NCBI RefSeq assembly: GCF_037081775.1
Contig: NZ_JBAMHQ010000001.1
Location: 2,480,001-2,544,000, forward strand
Length of the DNA: 64,000 nt
DNA from: Haladaptatus sp. ZSTT2
GTDB lineage: Archaea; Halobacteriota; Halobacteria; Halobacteriales; Halococcaceae
Direction: 5' to 3'
Under the pieces are notes generated by a model. That model ran no database searches. It had not been told where the DNA came from and was given only the letters and a program-made list of their open reading frames with translations. Positions 1 through 9,526 of this stretch are shown here, piece by piece; the stretch's first letter is position 1; every line of letters starts with the position of its first letter. Position numbers and translations under genes: made by a program.

Positions 1-1
1 C

Positions 2-253
2 GGCATCACCGAGATGTACGTCCCCGTCTTGCTTGTGACCGAGACCGCACCGATGGCGAAGTTCTTCATCGCCGTCCTCGCCGTGTCCCAGCTCATCTTC
101 TTCTCCTCTGTGGGGCCGATGATTATGGACATGTTCAGCGACGTGCCGATTCGCTTTCGCGACCTCGTGGGGCTGTTCGTCATCCGGACGGTCATCCTCG
201 TCCCGGTCATCGCCGGGATGACCCATCTCGTCGCGGCATTGGGCCTGCTCTAA
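2..253 (+). CDS. YjiH-type nucleoside-recognition (GATE) membrane protein, C-terminal part
   Basis: Only the last 83 codons are in the window; the 5' end lies off the left edge. Three hydrophobic segments are visible, separated by short loops, with the sequence SSVGPMIMDMFSDVPIR between two of them. This resembles the end of YjiH-family proteins with a nucleoside-recognition/GATE fold, which are often found near haloarchaeal histidine-use genes. A transport role, perhaps histidine uptake, is inferred from position beside the hut genes and is not shown by sequence. It ends one base before the stop codon of the convergent regulator gene. Confidence 0.6.
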   Translation, partial: GITEMYVPVLLVTETAPMAKFFIAVLAVSQLIFFSSVGPMIMDMFSDVPIRFRDLVGLFVIRTVILVPVIAGMTHLVAALGLL

Positions 254-898
254 TCAGAGAAATTCAACCAGCATATCCGCAAATTTCTGTTCTGCGCGTC
301 TGAGGTGGTGTTCGACGGTTCGCCGTCCCACGCCGACTTGTTCAGCGATTTCAGTTGTCGTCGTCCCCCGAGGAATTTCGTAGTATCCACCCTCGTGTGC
401 CGCGAGGAACACCTCGCGTTGGCGAGCAGAGAGCGTCGGAAGCGCCGATTCAATCGACATGAGCGGCGTGTCCGAGGCGATGCTTTCGAGTTCCTGTTTC
501 GATTCGACCGTCACCTGCTGGTCTGCGGTAATCGCCCGATAGAAGTTGGTGAGATTCGCCGAGTCGAGGGCCAGCACGCGCACTATTTTCGCCCCCTTCT
601 CGTAGCGAAGCGGCGGCAACAGCAAGCAGTCGTGGTCGGCGAGATACGATTCGATGTAGTCTGTGCCGTGTTCTTTCAGACAGGCGTTCGTGATGATGAC
701 TTGGTCTGCGCCGTTATCGATGCGCTCGCGGACGCCCACCTCCGCTTCGACGCGCGCGAGCACGTCGTCTGTGTGCTCGCCAGTCAGGTGCAGGAGGTCG
801 CAGTGGTCGTTACACCAGAGTTCGATTTCCGTGTCGTTTCGCGCGGTTGCCCGGGCGTATGGGCCGCTTCCTGTGATACGGAACACGGCTTTGTACAT
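254..898 (-). CDS. HTH-10 (bacterioopsin-activator type) transcriptional regulator, probable hut regulator
   Basis: A 214-residue protein with a C-terminal HTH-10 domain (about residues 155-210): [22 protein letters not shown] followed by [26 protein letters not shown]. The N-terminal ~150 residues are a beta-rich sensor-like region of the type seen in haloarchaeal Bat-like regulators. It is divergent from hutU and shares an 88-base intergenic region with it, so control of histidine degradation is a reasonable inference. A TATA-like element at 920-929 is centred 27 bases upstream of its ATG, indicating a leaderless transcript. The ligand is unknown. Confidence 0.8.
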   Translation of the reverse strand: MYKAVFRITGSGPYARATARNDTEIELWCNDHCDLLHLTGEHTDDVLARVEAEVGVRERIDNGADQVIITNACLKEHGTDYIESYLADHDCLLLPPLRYEKGAKIVRVLALDSANLTNFYRAITADQQVTVESKQELESIASDTPLMSIESALPTLSARQREVFLAAHEGGYYEIPRGTTTTEIAEQVGVGRRTVEHHLRRAEQKFADMLVEFL

Positions 899-919
899 GC
901 GGCCACTTCGGGGCGTCAG

Positions 920-929
920 TATAAAAATA
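920..929. promoter_or_regulatory. TATA-like element between the hut regulator and hutU
   Basis: The sequence tataaaaata lies 27 bases upstream of the regulator ATG on the minus strand, which fits an archaeal TATA box for a leaderless mRNA. On the plus strand the same AT-rich core would start transcription near 952, giving hutU a leader of about 35 bases. One element may therefore serve both genes, or hutU may use another weak box that I cannot see. Confidence 0.5.
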
Positions 930-986
930 CAGTTCCATATGGAGACTCCACCCTCTCGGCGTCTCGCCTACTTGGTATGCGTATAC

Positions 987-2729
987 ATGGGACACAAGCA
1001 ACCGACCGACCGAAAGAGCCGACTCGGTGAACCCTCCGCGCAGTGGCGCGAGTATCAGGGTGCACCAACCGGTACTGATATCGAATGTAAGGGCTGGCGA
1101 CAAGAAGCGGCCCTCCGAATGCTCAACAACAACTTAGACCCTGACGTAGGCGAAAACCCCGAAGAACTCGTCGTTTACGGTGGAACGGGCCGCGCCGCCC
1201 GCAGTTGGGACGCCTACGACGCGATTCTCGCAGAACTCCGCGAGCTCGACGACGACGAAACCCTGCTCGTCCAGTCTGGCAAGCCCGTGGGCCGATTCAC
1301 CACCCACGAGCGCGCCCCGCGTGTCCTGATTGCGAACTCGAATCTGGTGGGCAAGTGGGACAACTGGGAGCACTTCCACGAACTCGAAGCGAGGGGACTC
1401 ATCATGTACGGCCAGATGACCGCCGGGTCGTGGGCGTACATCGGCACCCAAGGCATCATTCAGGGAACCTACGAAACGCTCGCGGAAGCCGGTCGCCAGC
1501 ACTTCCCTGAAGCCAAGGGACTCACAGGAACCATCACCGTCACCGGCGGCCTCGGCGGGATGGGCGGCGCACAACCGCTTGCAGTGACGATGAACCATGG
1601 CGTGTGCATCGCCGCGGAGGTGGACGAACACCGCATCGACCGTCGCATCGAGACGCGCTACTGCATGGCGAAAACCGACGACTTGGACGAAGCCATCTCG
1701 ATGGCAGAGGAAGCCGCCGCGAAGGGCGAACCGCTCTCGATTGGCCTCCACATGAACGCCGCCGACATGTTCGACGGGATGCTCGAACGCGGCTTCGTCC
1801 CGGACATCGTCACCGACCAGACGAGTGCCCACGACGAACTTGAGGGCTACTATCCAAGCGGCTACACCGTCGAAGCAGCCGACCAACTGCGCGCCGAAAA
1901 TCCCGAGAAGTACGTCGCAGAGAGTCTCGATACGATGGTTCGCCACGTCGAAGGCATCTTAGCGATGCAGGAGCAGGGCGCTATCGCCTTCGAGTACGGG
2001 AACAACATTCGCGGGCAGGTCAAAGAACACCGTGGCATGGAGAACGCATTCGATTTCGAGGGCTTCGTCCCGGCCTACATCCGCCCGCTGTTCTGCCGCG
2101 GCAAGGGACCGTTCCGTTGGGCAGCACTCTCTGGTAACCCGGCAGATATCCACCGCACCGACGACGCTGTGAGAGAACTGTTCCCCGAGAAGGAGCACCT
2201 CCACCGTTGGATCGACCTCGCCCAAGAACAGGTCGCTTTCCAAGGGCTTCCCTCCCGCGTTTGCTGGCTCGGCTACTCGACCGATGAAGACGGCGTCACC
2301 GAGCGCGCGAAGTTCGCGCTCAAAATCAACAACCTCGTCCGCGAGGGCGAGATTTCCGCGCCGGTCGTCGTCACGCGCGACCACTTAGACGCGGGGAGCG
2401 TCGCAAGCCCGAATCGCGAGACTGAGGCTATGCGCGACGGCTCCGATGCCGTTGCCGACTGGCCAATCTTGAACGCCCTGCTCAACTGCGCGGCGGGCGC
2501 GGACATCGTGAGCGTCCACGACGGTGGCGGCGTTGGCATCGGCAACGCGCTCCACACGAACAACCACGTCGTCTTAGACGGGACGGACCTCGCAGCAGAG
2601 AAGGCCCGGCGCGTGTTCACCACGGACCCCGGCATGGGCGTCATTCGCCATGCAGACGCGGGCTACGAGGAAGCATTGGACGAGGCGGCGGTCTCGAACG
2701 TCCCGATTCCGATGCGAGACCGGACATGA
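987..2729 (+). CDS. hutU: Urocanate hydratase
   Basis: Converts urocanate to 4-imidazolone-5-propanoate, the second step of histidine degradation, using tightly bound NAD. The 580-residue protein has the full family pattern: [20 protein letters not shown] near the N-terminus, [11 protein letters not shown], the substrate loop [17 protein letters not shown], the dinucleotide motif [12 protein letters not shown] near residue 185, and [19 protein letters not shown] towards the end. ATG 987 is preferred over the in-frame ATG 939 because the protein then starts close to where other family members start. The stop overlaps hutG by four bases (ATGA), so the two are translationally coupled. Confidence 0.97.
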   Translation: MGHKQPTDRKSRLGEPSAQWREYQGAPTGTDIECKGWRQEAALRMLNNNLDPDVGENPEELVVYGGTGRAARSWDAYDAILAELRELDDDETLLVQSGKPVGRFTTHERAPRVLIANSNLVGKWDNWEHFHELEARGLIMYGQMTAGSWAYIGTQGIIQGTYETLAEAGRQHFPEAKGLTGTITVTGGLGGMGGAQPLAVTMNHGVCIAAEVDEHRIDRRIETRYCMAKTDDLDEAISMAEEAAAKGEPLSIGLHMNAADMFDGMLERGFVPDIVTDQTSAHDELEGYYPSGYTVEAADQLRAENPEKYVAESLDTMVRHVEGILAMQEQGAIAFEYGNNIRGQVKEHRGMENAFDFEGFVPAYIRPLFCRGKGPFRWAALSGNPADIHRTDDAVRELFPEKEHLHRWIDLAQEQVAFQGLPSRVCWLGYSTDEDGVTERAKFALKINNLVREGEISAPVVVTRDHLDAGSVASPNRETEAMRDGSDAVADWPILNALLNCAAGADIVSVHDGGGVGIGNALHTNNHVVLDGTDLAAEKARRVFTTDPGMGVIRHADAGYEEALDEAAVSNVPIPMRDRT

Positions 2730-3640
2730 CGCTCGAAGTAGCCGAAAACTGGCAGGGCACGTCGAGCGACCCGAACGACGAGCAGTTCGGCCACGTTATC
2801 GAGACCACGTCGCTTGCCGAAGCGAGCGAATACGACGCCGTGATCGTCGGGGAACCCTACGACGGCGCGGTCATCTCGCGGAAAGGTGCGGCGGCAGGCC
2901 CTGCTGCTATCCGAAAATCCCTCGCAGGCACCAAGAGCCACCATTTCGACGCCGGACCGGTCTCAAATATCGGTGACCTCGGTGACATGGTGATTCCCGA
3001 CGGTTCCGTTGCAGCGGTGCAAGCCGCCGTCCGAGAGGTGACGAGCGAACTCCATGCACAGGACGCGCTGCCGGTGTTCCTCGGCGGCGACAACTCGCTC
3101 ACGTTCCCGAACGTGGCTCCGCTGGTCGACGATGGCTCGGTGGGCGTCATCAACTTCGACGCCCACCTCGACGTGCGCGAAGTGCCTGAGACGGGACCGA
3201 CGAGCGGAACGCCCTACCGGCAACTCCACGACGCGGGCCTTGATGGCTACGCCTGCGTTGGCGCGCGCCACTTCGAGACGAGCACGGCGTACCACGATTT
3301 CGTGCTCGAAAATGAGGGGGAAGTCGTGACCGCAGAGGAGGTCACAGACGACCCGGTGGCTGCAATCGATCGCGCACTTTCCGCGCTCGCTCACGTTGAC
3401 ACGCTCTACGTGAGCGTGGATATCGACGTGCTCGATGCCGTGTATCCGGGGTCGAGCGCCCCGACACCCGGCGGCCTCTCGCCGGGCGACCTGTTCCGCG
3501 CGGTCAGACTCGCGGCGAGCGACGACCGCGTCGCTGGCTTTGAGGTGGTGGAGTGCGCACCGCCACTCGATGAGAACAATCGAACGGTGGATGCCGCCGC
3601 ACGCACCGTCGCCCACTTCCTCGTGGGGTGGTCGGCGTGA
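2726..3640 (+). CDS. hutG: Formimidoylglutamase (arginase/agmatinase family)
   Basis: A 304-residue ureohydrolase-fold enzyme that hydrolyses N-formimidoyl-L-glutamate to glutamate and formamide, the last step of the hut pathway. The binuclear manganese site of the family is visible: [17 protein letters not shown] and VSVDIDVLD, with PGGLSPGD following. Its position between hutU and hutI identifies the substrate better than sequence alone, since arginase-family members are hard to tell apart. It overlaps hutU by ATGA and hutI by GTGA, so the three genes form one tightly coupled operon. Confidence 0.93.
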   Translation: MTLEVAENWQGTSSDPNDEQFGHVIETTSLAEASEYDAVIVGEPYDGAVISRKGAAAGPAAIRKSLAGTKSHHFDAGPVSNIGDLGDMVIPDGSVAAVQAAVREVTSELHAQDALPVFLGGDNSLTFPNVAPLVDDGSVGVINFDAHLDVREVPETGPTSGTPYRQLHDAGLDGYACVGARHFETSTAYHDFVLENEGEVVTAEEVTDDPVAAIDRALSALAHVDTLYVSVDIDVLDAVYPGSSAPTPGGLSPGDLFRAVRLAASDDRVAGFEVVECAPPLDENNRTVDAAARTVAHFLVGWSA

Positions 3641-4851
3641 GTGACCTCGTCATCCACGACGCCGCAGAACTCGTGGTCGGGAAAGGCGAAGGAAAACCGC
3701 TCGAACGCTACGAAAACGCCGCGATTGCGGTGGCAGAGGGGAAAATCGTGGCCGCTGGACCGACCGACGAGGTCACCCGCGAGTACCCCGCAGAGAACGC
3801 AACGGAAGCCATCAACGCCACCGGCAAGACGGTGCTCCCGGGCTTCGTTGACCCGCACACCCACGCCTTGTTCGCGGGCGACCGCTCGGACGAGTTCGAA
3901 GCCAAACTGCGCGGGAAAACCTACCAAGAGATTCTCGCAGCCGGTGGTGGGATTCTCAAATCCGTCCGCTCGGTTCGCAAAGCGAGTGATGAAACGCTCG
4001 TCTCGAATTTGCTCGGGCATTTAGACCGGATGCTCGCCAACGGGACAACGACGGTCGAGGTGAAGTCAGGCTATGGCCTCGACACGGAAACCGAACTCCG
4101 AATGCTCGCGGCCATCCGCGAGGCCGACGAGCAACACCCCGTGGACGTGATTCCGACGTTCATGGGCGCACACGCAGTGCCACAGGGGATGGACGCTGAC
4201 GACTACACGCAAGCAGTCATCGACGAGCAACTGCCAGCCGTCGCAGAGCAGGGCATCGCCGAGTTCAACGACGTGTTCTGCGAGGAGGGCGTGTTTTCGG
4301 TCGAACAGTCTCGACGCATCCTCGAAGCCGGGATGGAGCACGGACTCACGCCAAAAGTTCACGCAGAAGAACTCGCGCACATCGGCGGGACGAAACTCGC
4401 CGCCGAAACCGGTGCGACGAGCGCAGACCATCTGCTCCACTCGACCGAAGACGACATTTCGGCGCTCGTGGAGGCCGGGGTCATCCCGGTTCTCCTGCCG
4501 GGAACCGCCTTCGGCCTCGGCGCGGAGTTCGCAGACGCGGAGATGATGCTCGACCACGGCGCACCCGTCGCCATCGCCACCGATTTCAACCCGAACTGCC
4601 ACAGCCACTCGATGGGCTTCGCCCAGTCGCTCGCGTGTGTGGAGATGCGTATGACGCCCGCACAGGCGCTCGTCGCAGCGACCGAACACGCCGCACTCGC
4701 GCTGGATAGGCAACATCTCGGTCGCCTCGACGTGGGCGCGCCAGCAGACCTCGTCGTCGTGGATGCGCCGAATCACGTCCACGTGCCCTATCAGTACGGG
4801 ACGAATCTGGTGGAGACAGTTGTTAAAAACGGCGAGCGCGTTTTTGGCTAG
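3637..4851 (+). CDS. hutI: Imidazolonepropionase
   Basis: An amidohydrolase that opens the ring of imidazolone-5-propanoate to give N-formimidoyl-glutamate. The 404-residue protein shows the metal motif [14 protein letters not shown], the substrate helix and metal ligand in [12 protein letters not shown], the following ADHLLHST, and the late acid [13 protein letters not shown]. The start chosen is GTG 3637, which overlaps the hutG stop (GTGA) and gives the N-terminus [13 protein letters not shown]; another GTG lies three codons upstream at 3628. It ends the operon, and the next gene converges one base downstream. No hutH follows. Confidence 0.95.
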   Translation: MSDLVIHDAAELVVGKGEGKPLERYENAAIAVAEGKIVAAGPTDEVTREYPAENATEAINATGKTVLPGFVDPHTHALFAGDRSDEFEAKLRGKTYQEILAAGGGILKSVRSVRKASDETLVSNLLGHLDRMLANGTTTVEVKSGYGLDTETELRMLAAIREADEQHPVDVIPTFMGAHAVPQGMDADDYTQAVIDEQLPAVAEQGIAEFNDVFCEEGVFSVEQSRRILEAGMEHGLTPKVHAEELAHIGGTKLAAETGATSADHLLHSTEDDISALVEAGVIPVLLPGTAFGLGAEFADAEMMLDHGAPVAIATDFNPNCHSHSMGFAQSLACVEMRMTPAQALVAATEHAALALDRQHLGRLDVGAPADLVVVDAPNHVHVPYQYGTNLVETVVKNGERVFG

Positions 4852-4852
4852 G

Positions 4853-6421
4853 TCAGTTCACATTTCGCTCCGCGCCGTCCCAGTACTCGTCTCGTAGGTC
4901 GGTTTTCCGAACTTTCCCATACGAACTGCGCGGCAGTTCGGTGACGATGTCGATTTCTTTCGGTTTCTTGTACGCGGCCAATTCCGTATCGCAGGTCGCT
5001 TCGAGTTCTTCCCGGAGGGTTGCTTCAGCAATCTCCGCGTCCGGGCGCGGTTCGACGATGGCGACCACCTTCTCGCCCCAGTAGTCGTCGGGGACGCCGA
5101 TGACGGCGGCGTTTGAGACGGCCTCGTGGGTGGCGAGCACTTCCTCGATTTCGCGGGGGTAGACGTTCATCCCGCCGGTGATTATCATGTCCTTCTTGCG
5201 ATCTAAGATGTAGAGGAAGCCGTCTTCGTCGAAGCGTCCCACGTCGCCGGTGTGGAGCCAGCCGTCCACGATGGTTTCTGCGGTTTTATCAGGTAACTCC
5301 CAGTAGCCCGGCGTGGCGAGTGGCGACCGAACGGTGATTTCTCCGAGTTCGCCCTGCTCGACGGGTTCGTTTTTATCGTCTACGAGTCTGACTTCCGCGG
5401 TGTCCACTTCGCTGCCCGCAGATTGGAGCAGTTCTTCGTTTTCTTCTGCCGCCCGGCGGTGGGTCTCGTGGTCGAGCACGGTGATGGTCATGGGACATTC
5501 CATCTGGCCGTAGGATTGGATGAACACGTCGCCAAAGGTGTCGAGGCCTTCGCGCAGGCGGGCGGCGCTCATCGGCGCACCGGCGTAGTAGAGGTTTCGC
5601 AGCGAGGAGAGGTCGCGGCCGTCGTCTGCGTCGTAGGTGTCGAGCAGTTTGTAAATCATCGTCGGGACGACGAAGATCGAGTGGACGCCGTGGGCGTCTA
5701 CCGCGTCCAAGAACTCGTCGGGGTCGAAGCCATCGACGAGGATGTTCGTCCCGCCGACGAGCATCGTGGATTCGACGAGAAAGCCCGTGCCGTGGGTGAG
5801 CGGTGCGGCGTGGAGCGTCACGTCCCCGTCTTGCTGTGTGAGTTCGGCTTTGAGTGAGAGCGCAGTCGAGAGCCACGTGTCGTGGGTGTGGGTCACGCCC
5901 TTCGGGAGGCCCGTCGTGCCGGAGGTGTACATCAGCGCGCAGGGGTCGTCGCCGCTTCCGACCGACTGAGGGACCGCGTCAGATTCGAGGAGCGATTCGT
6001 AGGCGTGCGTCTCGCCGGGGAAGGCTGCGTCTTCGTCGCCAACAATTACGTAGTGGCCCGCTCGTGCCTCCATCTCCGTGCAGTGGGCGGCGAACTGGGA
6101 TTCTGCGACGAGCACGTCGATACCGGCGTCAGATACGAGGTGGTCGTGGTCGCCCGGCGTGAGCATCGTGTTGAGCGGGACTTTGAGCGCCCCGAGTCGG
6201 TAGGCCGCGACCGACGTTTCGATGAAGGCGGCGTGATTTTTCACCATCAGGCCGACACGATCACCGGGTGAAACGCCGAGGGCCGTGAGGCCGGCGACGA
6301 GTCGGTCCACGCGTTCATCGAGTGCTTCGTAGGTTCGCCCGTCTTCTGCCCCACGCCCGAGCAGCGCCGTTCGTTTGGGGTGGCGCCTCGCGGCCCGCCG
6401 GAGGATATGCCCTAAATTCAT
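4853..6421 (-). CDS. Acyl-CoA synthetase (AMP-forming, ANL superfamily)
   Basis: A 522-residue ligase that would activate a carboxylic acid to its acyl-CoA through an acyl-adenylate. Visible motifs in order: the P-loop-like core LMYTSGTTGLPKGVTHTH, the adenylate motif QSYGQMECP, GWLHTGDVGRFDEDGFLYILDRKKDMIITGGMNVYP, and the C-terminal catalytic lysine in RSSYGKVRKTDL. The ATG at 6421 begins MNLGHILRRAARRHPKRTALL, a normal start for the family; the 29 in-frame codons upstream read into the promoter. A TATA-like ataaaataat lies about 26 bases upstream. The substrate is not predictable; medium or long-chain fatty acids are likely. Confidence 0.9.
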   Translation of the reverse strand: MNLGHILRRAARRHPKRTALLGRGAEDGRTYEALDERVDRLVAGLTALGVSPGDRVGLMVKNHAAFIETSVAAYRLGALKVPLNTMLTPGDHDHLVSDAGIDVLVAESQFAAHCTEMEARAGHYVIVGDEDAAFPGETHAYESLLESDAVPQSVGSGDDPCALMYTSGTTGLPKGVTHTHDTWLSTALSLKAELTQQDGDVTLHAAPLTHGTGFLVESTMLVGGTNILVDGFDPDEFLDAVDAHGVHSIFVVPTMIYKLLDTYDADDGRDLSSLRNLYYAGAPMSAARLREGLDTFGDVFIQSYGQMECPMTITVLDHETHRRAAEENEELLQSAGSEVDTAEVRLVDDKNEPVEQGELGEITVRSPLATPGYWELPDKTAETIVDGWLHTGDVGRFDEDGFLYILDRKKDMIITGGMNVYPREIEEVLATHEAVSNAAVIGVPDDYWGEKVVAIVEPRPDAEIAEATLREELEATCDTELAAYKKPKEIDIVTELPRSSYGKVRKTDLRDEYWDGAERNVN

Positions 6422-6527
6422 GCGTGACAGTTTCTGACGTGGGATAAAATAATTCCGCCTGCGACAGGATGTCGGCAAGAACAGGGCAGACCCGACGATA
6501 CAAGCCACTTCGAATCCGTGTGTATCT

Positions 6528-6974
6528 ATGCCACAGACGGCGTACTTCTACGAGGATTTGGCGGTGGGCGACACGTTCGAAACGCGCGGACGAACCATCA
6601 CAGAGAGCCATCTCGTCACCCACGCGGGCAACACGGGCGACATGAACGAACTCCAGATGAACGCGGCGTTCGCCGAGAAAACACGCTTTGGCGAGCGCGC
6701 CGTCCACGCCCCGCTCACCTACTCGATGATGGAGGGGCTCATCACGAGCGACTTCCGCCACGAGGATTCGAACATCTGTTATTACGGGCTCGACAAGATG
6801 CGGATTCCACACCCCACCTTCATCGGTGACACCATCAGCGTCTCGCGGAAAATCATCGACACGGAAGACCGCGACGACGGCGGCATCGTCACGTTCCGCG
6901 ACGAAGTGACGACCGAGGAGGGAAAAGTCGTCCTCGTCTGTGAGACGCTCGAATACATCCGGACCCGCGACTGA
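6528..6974 (+). CDS. MaoC-like hot-dog dehydratase
   Basis: A 148-residue single hot-dog-fold protein of the MaoC/(R)-specific enoyl-CoA hydratase type. The N-terminal pattern YFYEDLAVGDTFETRGRTITESHLVTHAGNTGDMNELQMN matches the family's start and substrate-binding helix, with FGERAVHAPLTYSMMEGL following. Such enzymes hydrate enoyl-CoA or related thioesters, or dehydrate beta-hydroxyacyl thioesters. It is divergent from the neighbouring acyl-CoA synthetase and converges with an iron alcohol dehydrogenase, which fits an acyl-CoA catabolic cluster. The true substrate is unknown. Confidence 0.85.
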   Translation: MPQTAYFYEDLAVGDTFETRGRTITESHLVTHAGNTGDMNELQMNAAFAEKTRFGERAVHAPLTYSMMEGLITSDFRHEDSNICYYGLDKMRIPHPTFIGDTISVSRKIIDTEDRDDGGIVTFRDEVTTEEGKVVLVCETLEYIRTRD

Positions 6975-8129
6975 CTACCACGCGGCTTCGAGGAACGCGA
7001 CGAGGTCTGCTTCGGTGATATCTCGCGGATGACTGGCGAGCGACGGCTCCGCTGCAGCGATTTCCGCGATGGCATCAAAATCGGCCTTCTCGACGCCTAC
7101 GTCGCGTAGGCGGGTGGGCGTTCCAAGCGTCTCCTGGAGCGTCGTGACCGCATCGAGAACGTTGTCGAGAATCTCTTCTTCCGTCCCGGCCACGTCGACG
7201 CCCATCGCCTGCCCGATACGGCGGATGGCGTCGGGGGCCGCGGGTGCGGTGAATCGAATGCCGTGGGGGAGGAGGATGCTGTTGCCGTCGCCGTGCGAGA
7301 CGGGGTGGCGCGCACAGAGGATGTGATTCACACCGTGGTTGATGCTGACGCCACCGACGACGCCGAGTCCCGAGAGCGCCGCGCCGAGTTGTGCCTGTAC
7401 CCGGGCTTCGGGGTCGCCTGCGACCGCGCCGGGGAGGTTCTCTGTGAGCAGGCGAATCGCCTTCTCTGCGGTCGCCTGATAGAACGGATTGTCGCTTCGG
7501 CCCTCTGAGTAGAGAATTTCGACGGCGTGGTCGAGCGCGTTCATGCCCGTGCTTCCGATGACCGATTCGGGGGTTGTTTCCGCGATGGCCGGGTCGTAGA
7601 TGCTCGCTTGCGGTCGCACCTTCTCGTCTAAGAGGACGACCTTTTCTTCGGGAGTGGACACCCCACAGATGTTCGTCACCTCTGCTGCAGAGAGCGTCGT
7701 GACCACGCAGTAGAGGGGGAGTTTTGGTGCTGGCAAGTCCGGCACTTCGACCTGCCCGTCTACCGTTCTCGTTTTGAGTTGTTTGAGGTCGTCCGTCTCT
7801 TCTGCGGCGAAGATGGCGATGGCTTTCGCCGTATCGCTCGCACTGCCGCCGCCGATGCTGACGAGGGCATCTGCGCCGCAGTCGTGCAGGCGTTCGACGC
7901 CTTCGACGACGGTTTCGTGCGGGACGTTCGGCCGTGCGCCGGTGTAGGTTGCGACGAGGTGCTCGCCAAGTGCCTCGGTGACGGGTTCCATGACAGCGTC
8001 TGTCGCGCCGACGTGTTCCCCACAGACGACCATCACCTTCGCGTCTGCGTCGATGCGTTCGGTGAGTTGAGAGACGCTGTTCGGCCCCCACACGAATCGT
8101 GCCCGTTCGTATTCGTGGTCAAAAATCAT
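6975..8129 (-). CDS. Iron-containing alcohol dehydrogenase / maleylacetate-reductase-like
   Basis: A 384-residue group III alcohol dehydrogenase. The dinucleotide loop GGGSASDTAKAIAIF and the metal-binding histidines in MNALDHAVEILYS and INHGVNHILCARHPVSHGDGNS are present. N-terminal MIFDHEYERARFVWG resembles the start of the maleylacetate-reductase branch, so the enzyme may reduce a ketoacid or aldehyde rather than oxidise a simple alcohol. ATG 8129 is preferred; 13 further in-frame codons upstream read into the divergent promoter region. It abuts the maoC-like gene tail to tail with no spacing. Confidence 0.88.
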   Translation of the reverse strand: MIFDHEYERARFVWGPNSVSQLTERIDADAKVMVVCGEHVGATDAVMEPVTEALGEHLVATYTGARPNVPHETVVEGVERLHDCGADALVSIGGGSASDTAKAIAIFAAEETDDLKQLKTRTVDGQVEVPDLPAPKLPLYCVVTTLSAAEVTNICGVSTPEEKVVLLDEKVRPQASIYDPAIAETTPESVIGSTGMNALDHAVEILYSEGRSDNPFYQATAEKAIRLLTENLPGAVAGDPEARVQAQLGAALSGLGVVGGVSINHGVNHILCARHPVSHGDGNSILLPHGIRFTAPAAPDAIRRIGQAMGVDVAGTEEEILDNVLDAVTTLQETLGTPTRLRDVGVEKADFDAIAEIAAAEPSLASHPRDITEADLVAFLEAAW

Positions 8130-8153
8130 ACACAATGTAGGAATATGCAGAAA

Positions 8154-8167
8154 GTTAGCAGTTAGCA
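8154..8167. repeat. Two tandem copies of gttagca in a divergent promoter region
   Basis: The seven-base word gttagca occurs twice without a gap, between the divergently transcribed iron alcohol dehydrogenase and acyl-CoA dehydrogenase genes. It lies 25-38 bases upstream of the dehydrogenase ATG on the minus strand and about 50 bases upstream of the plus-strand gene. It may be an operator for a regulator acting on both, but nothing else supports that. Confidence 0.3.
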
Positions 8168-8216
8168 TTCAGGTGATTTGCCGCGCTGGTTGCGTTCATC
8201 CCAAACGTCTTAGGGC

Positions 8217-9452
8217 ATGATGGCCCTTGACAATGTAATGCAGTACAACGACTCTGCCCTCGCACAGGAAGTCTCCGGACGGGTGCGAGAGTTCATGGAC
8301 GACGTGGTTATTCCAGCAGAACGTGACCTTGAACCGGGCACCGTGGTCTCCGATTCCGTCCTCGCTGACCTGCGCGAGCAGGCTCGTGAGTACGACGTGT
8401 ACGCACCACAGATTTCAGAGGAGTACGGCGGGATGGGCCTCGAATTCCGCGACGTGCTCCCGGCGTTCGAGCAGGCTGGTCGCAGCATCCTCGGTGCGCC
8501 CGCGATGCGCGTAGACGCCCCCGACGAAGGCAACATGCACACCTTCGAAATGCTCGGCACCAAAGAACAGAAAGACAAGTGGCTCCGCCCGCTCGTCGCC
8601 GGAGACATCCACTCCGGGTTCGCCATGACCGAGCCGATTCAGGGCGGTGGCTCCGACCCGAAGATGCTGAAGACGAAAGCCGAGAAGGACGGCGACGAGT
8701 GGGTCGTAAACGGGCACAAGTGGTGGACGACCAACGGCAGCGACGCGAGCATCCTCATCGTGATGGCGCGCACCGACTTCGACGCCCACCCGTACCAGGG
8801 TGCCTCGCTCATTCTCGTCCCAATCGACACGCCCGGCGTGGAAGTCGTCCGCGACATCCCGCACACCGGCGGCGGCGTCATCGGAACCATCCACTCGGAA
8901 ATCAAGTTCAACGACGTGCGCGTCCCCGAAGAGAACCTGCTCGGCACCGAAAACATGGGGTTCAAACACGCCCAACAGCGCCTCGGTCCGGCCCGCCTGA
9001 CGCACTGTATGCGGTTTTCAGGGATGGCCCAGCGCTCGCTTGATGTGGCGAAAGCCTACATTTCAGAGCGTGAAGCCTTCGGTGGCCCCGTCGCAGAGAA
9101 GCAGGGCCCACGCTTTGCCATCGCCGAACACGAGACGAAACTCCACGCCGTGAAAACGATGGTACGCCACGCCGCGTGGCAGGTTTCAGAGGGCGACGAA
9201 GCCCGAATCCCCGTCTCCATGTGTAAGGTGTTCGCCGCGAACGTCGCACAGGAGGCCATCGACACGGCGCTCCAGTTCTGTGGCGCAAACGGGATGGGCA
9301 AAGACCTGCCAATCTCTGATTTCTACGAGGAGGTTCGACAGTTCCGCATCGTAGACGGGGCAGACGAGGTGCACAAGCGCGTCATCGCCCGCAACGCCTT
9401 CGACGAAATCGACCCCGAAGAGATTTCGACGGTCACTCGGTTCGACGGCTAA
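8217..9452 (+). CDS. Acyl-CoA dehydrogenase (FAD-dependent)
   Basis: A 411-residue flavoenzyme that would introduce the alpha-beta double bond into an acyl-CoA. Family patterns are visible: the middle beta domain GFAMTEPIQGGGSDP and WVVNGHKWWTTNGSDA, the C-terminal helical domain with RISEREAFGGPVAEKQGPRFAIA-like sequence, and CGANGMGKDLPISDFYEEVRQFRIVDGADEVHKRVIAR at the end. Two adjacent ATG codons (8217 and 8220) begin the frame and cannot be separated. The downstream acyl-CoA synthetase has its own promoter. Chain length and substrate are not predictable. Confidence 0.93.
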   Translation: MMALDNVMQYNDSALAQEVSGRVREFMDDVVIPAERDLEPGTVVSDSVLADLREQAREYDVYAPQISEEYGGMGLEFRDVLPAFEQAGRSILGAPAMRVDAPDEGNMHTFEMLGTKEQKDKWLRPLVAGDIHSGFAMTEPIQGGGSDPKMLKTKAEKDGDEWVVNGHKWWTTNGSDASILIVMARTDFDAHPYQGASLILVPIDTPGVEVVRDIPHTGGGVIGTIHSEIKFNDVRVPEENLLGTENMGFKHAQQRLGPARLTHCMRFSGMAQRSLDVAKAYISEREAFGGPVAEKQGPRFAIAEHETKLHAVKTMVRHAAWQVSEGDEARIPVSMCKVFAANVAQEAIDTALQFCGANGMGKDLPISDFYEEVRQFRIVDGADEVHKRVIARNAFDEIDPEEISTVTRFDG

Positions 9453-9503
9453 AACCCACAGCTACCGGCGGCAACGCACGGCGCGTTGCCAACACCCTTA
9501 TAC

Positions 9504-9518
9504 TGGTATTTCATACCA
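9504..9518. promoter_or_regulatory. Promoter and palindromic operator candidate upstream of an acyl-CoA synthetase
   Basis: A perfect six-base inverted repeat, tggtat-ttc-atacca, lies just downstream of the TATA-like cttatac (about 9497-9503). The downstream ATG at 9527 is at the distance expected for a leaderless transcript. A dyad between TATA box and start codon is a typical place for an archaeal repressor. The regulator is unknown. Confidence 0.45.
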
Positions 9519-9526
9519 CAGCACAC

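Noticed and set aside
305-1030. Long plus-strand frame opposite the hut regulator
   Set aside because: It is the shadow of the regulator's codons in GC-rich DNA; composition is arginine-rich and unlike halophile proteins.
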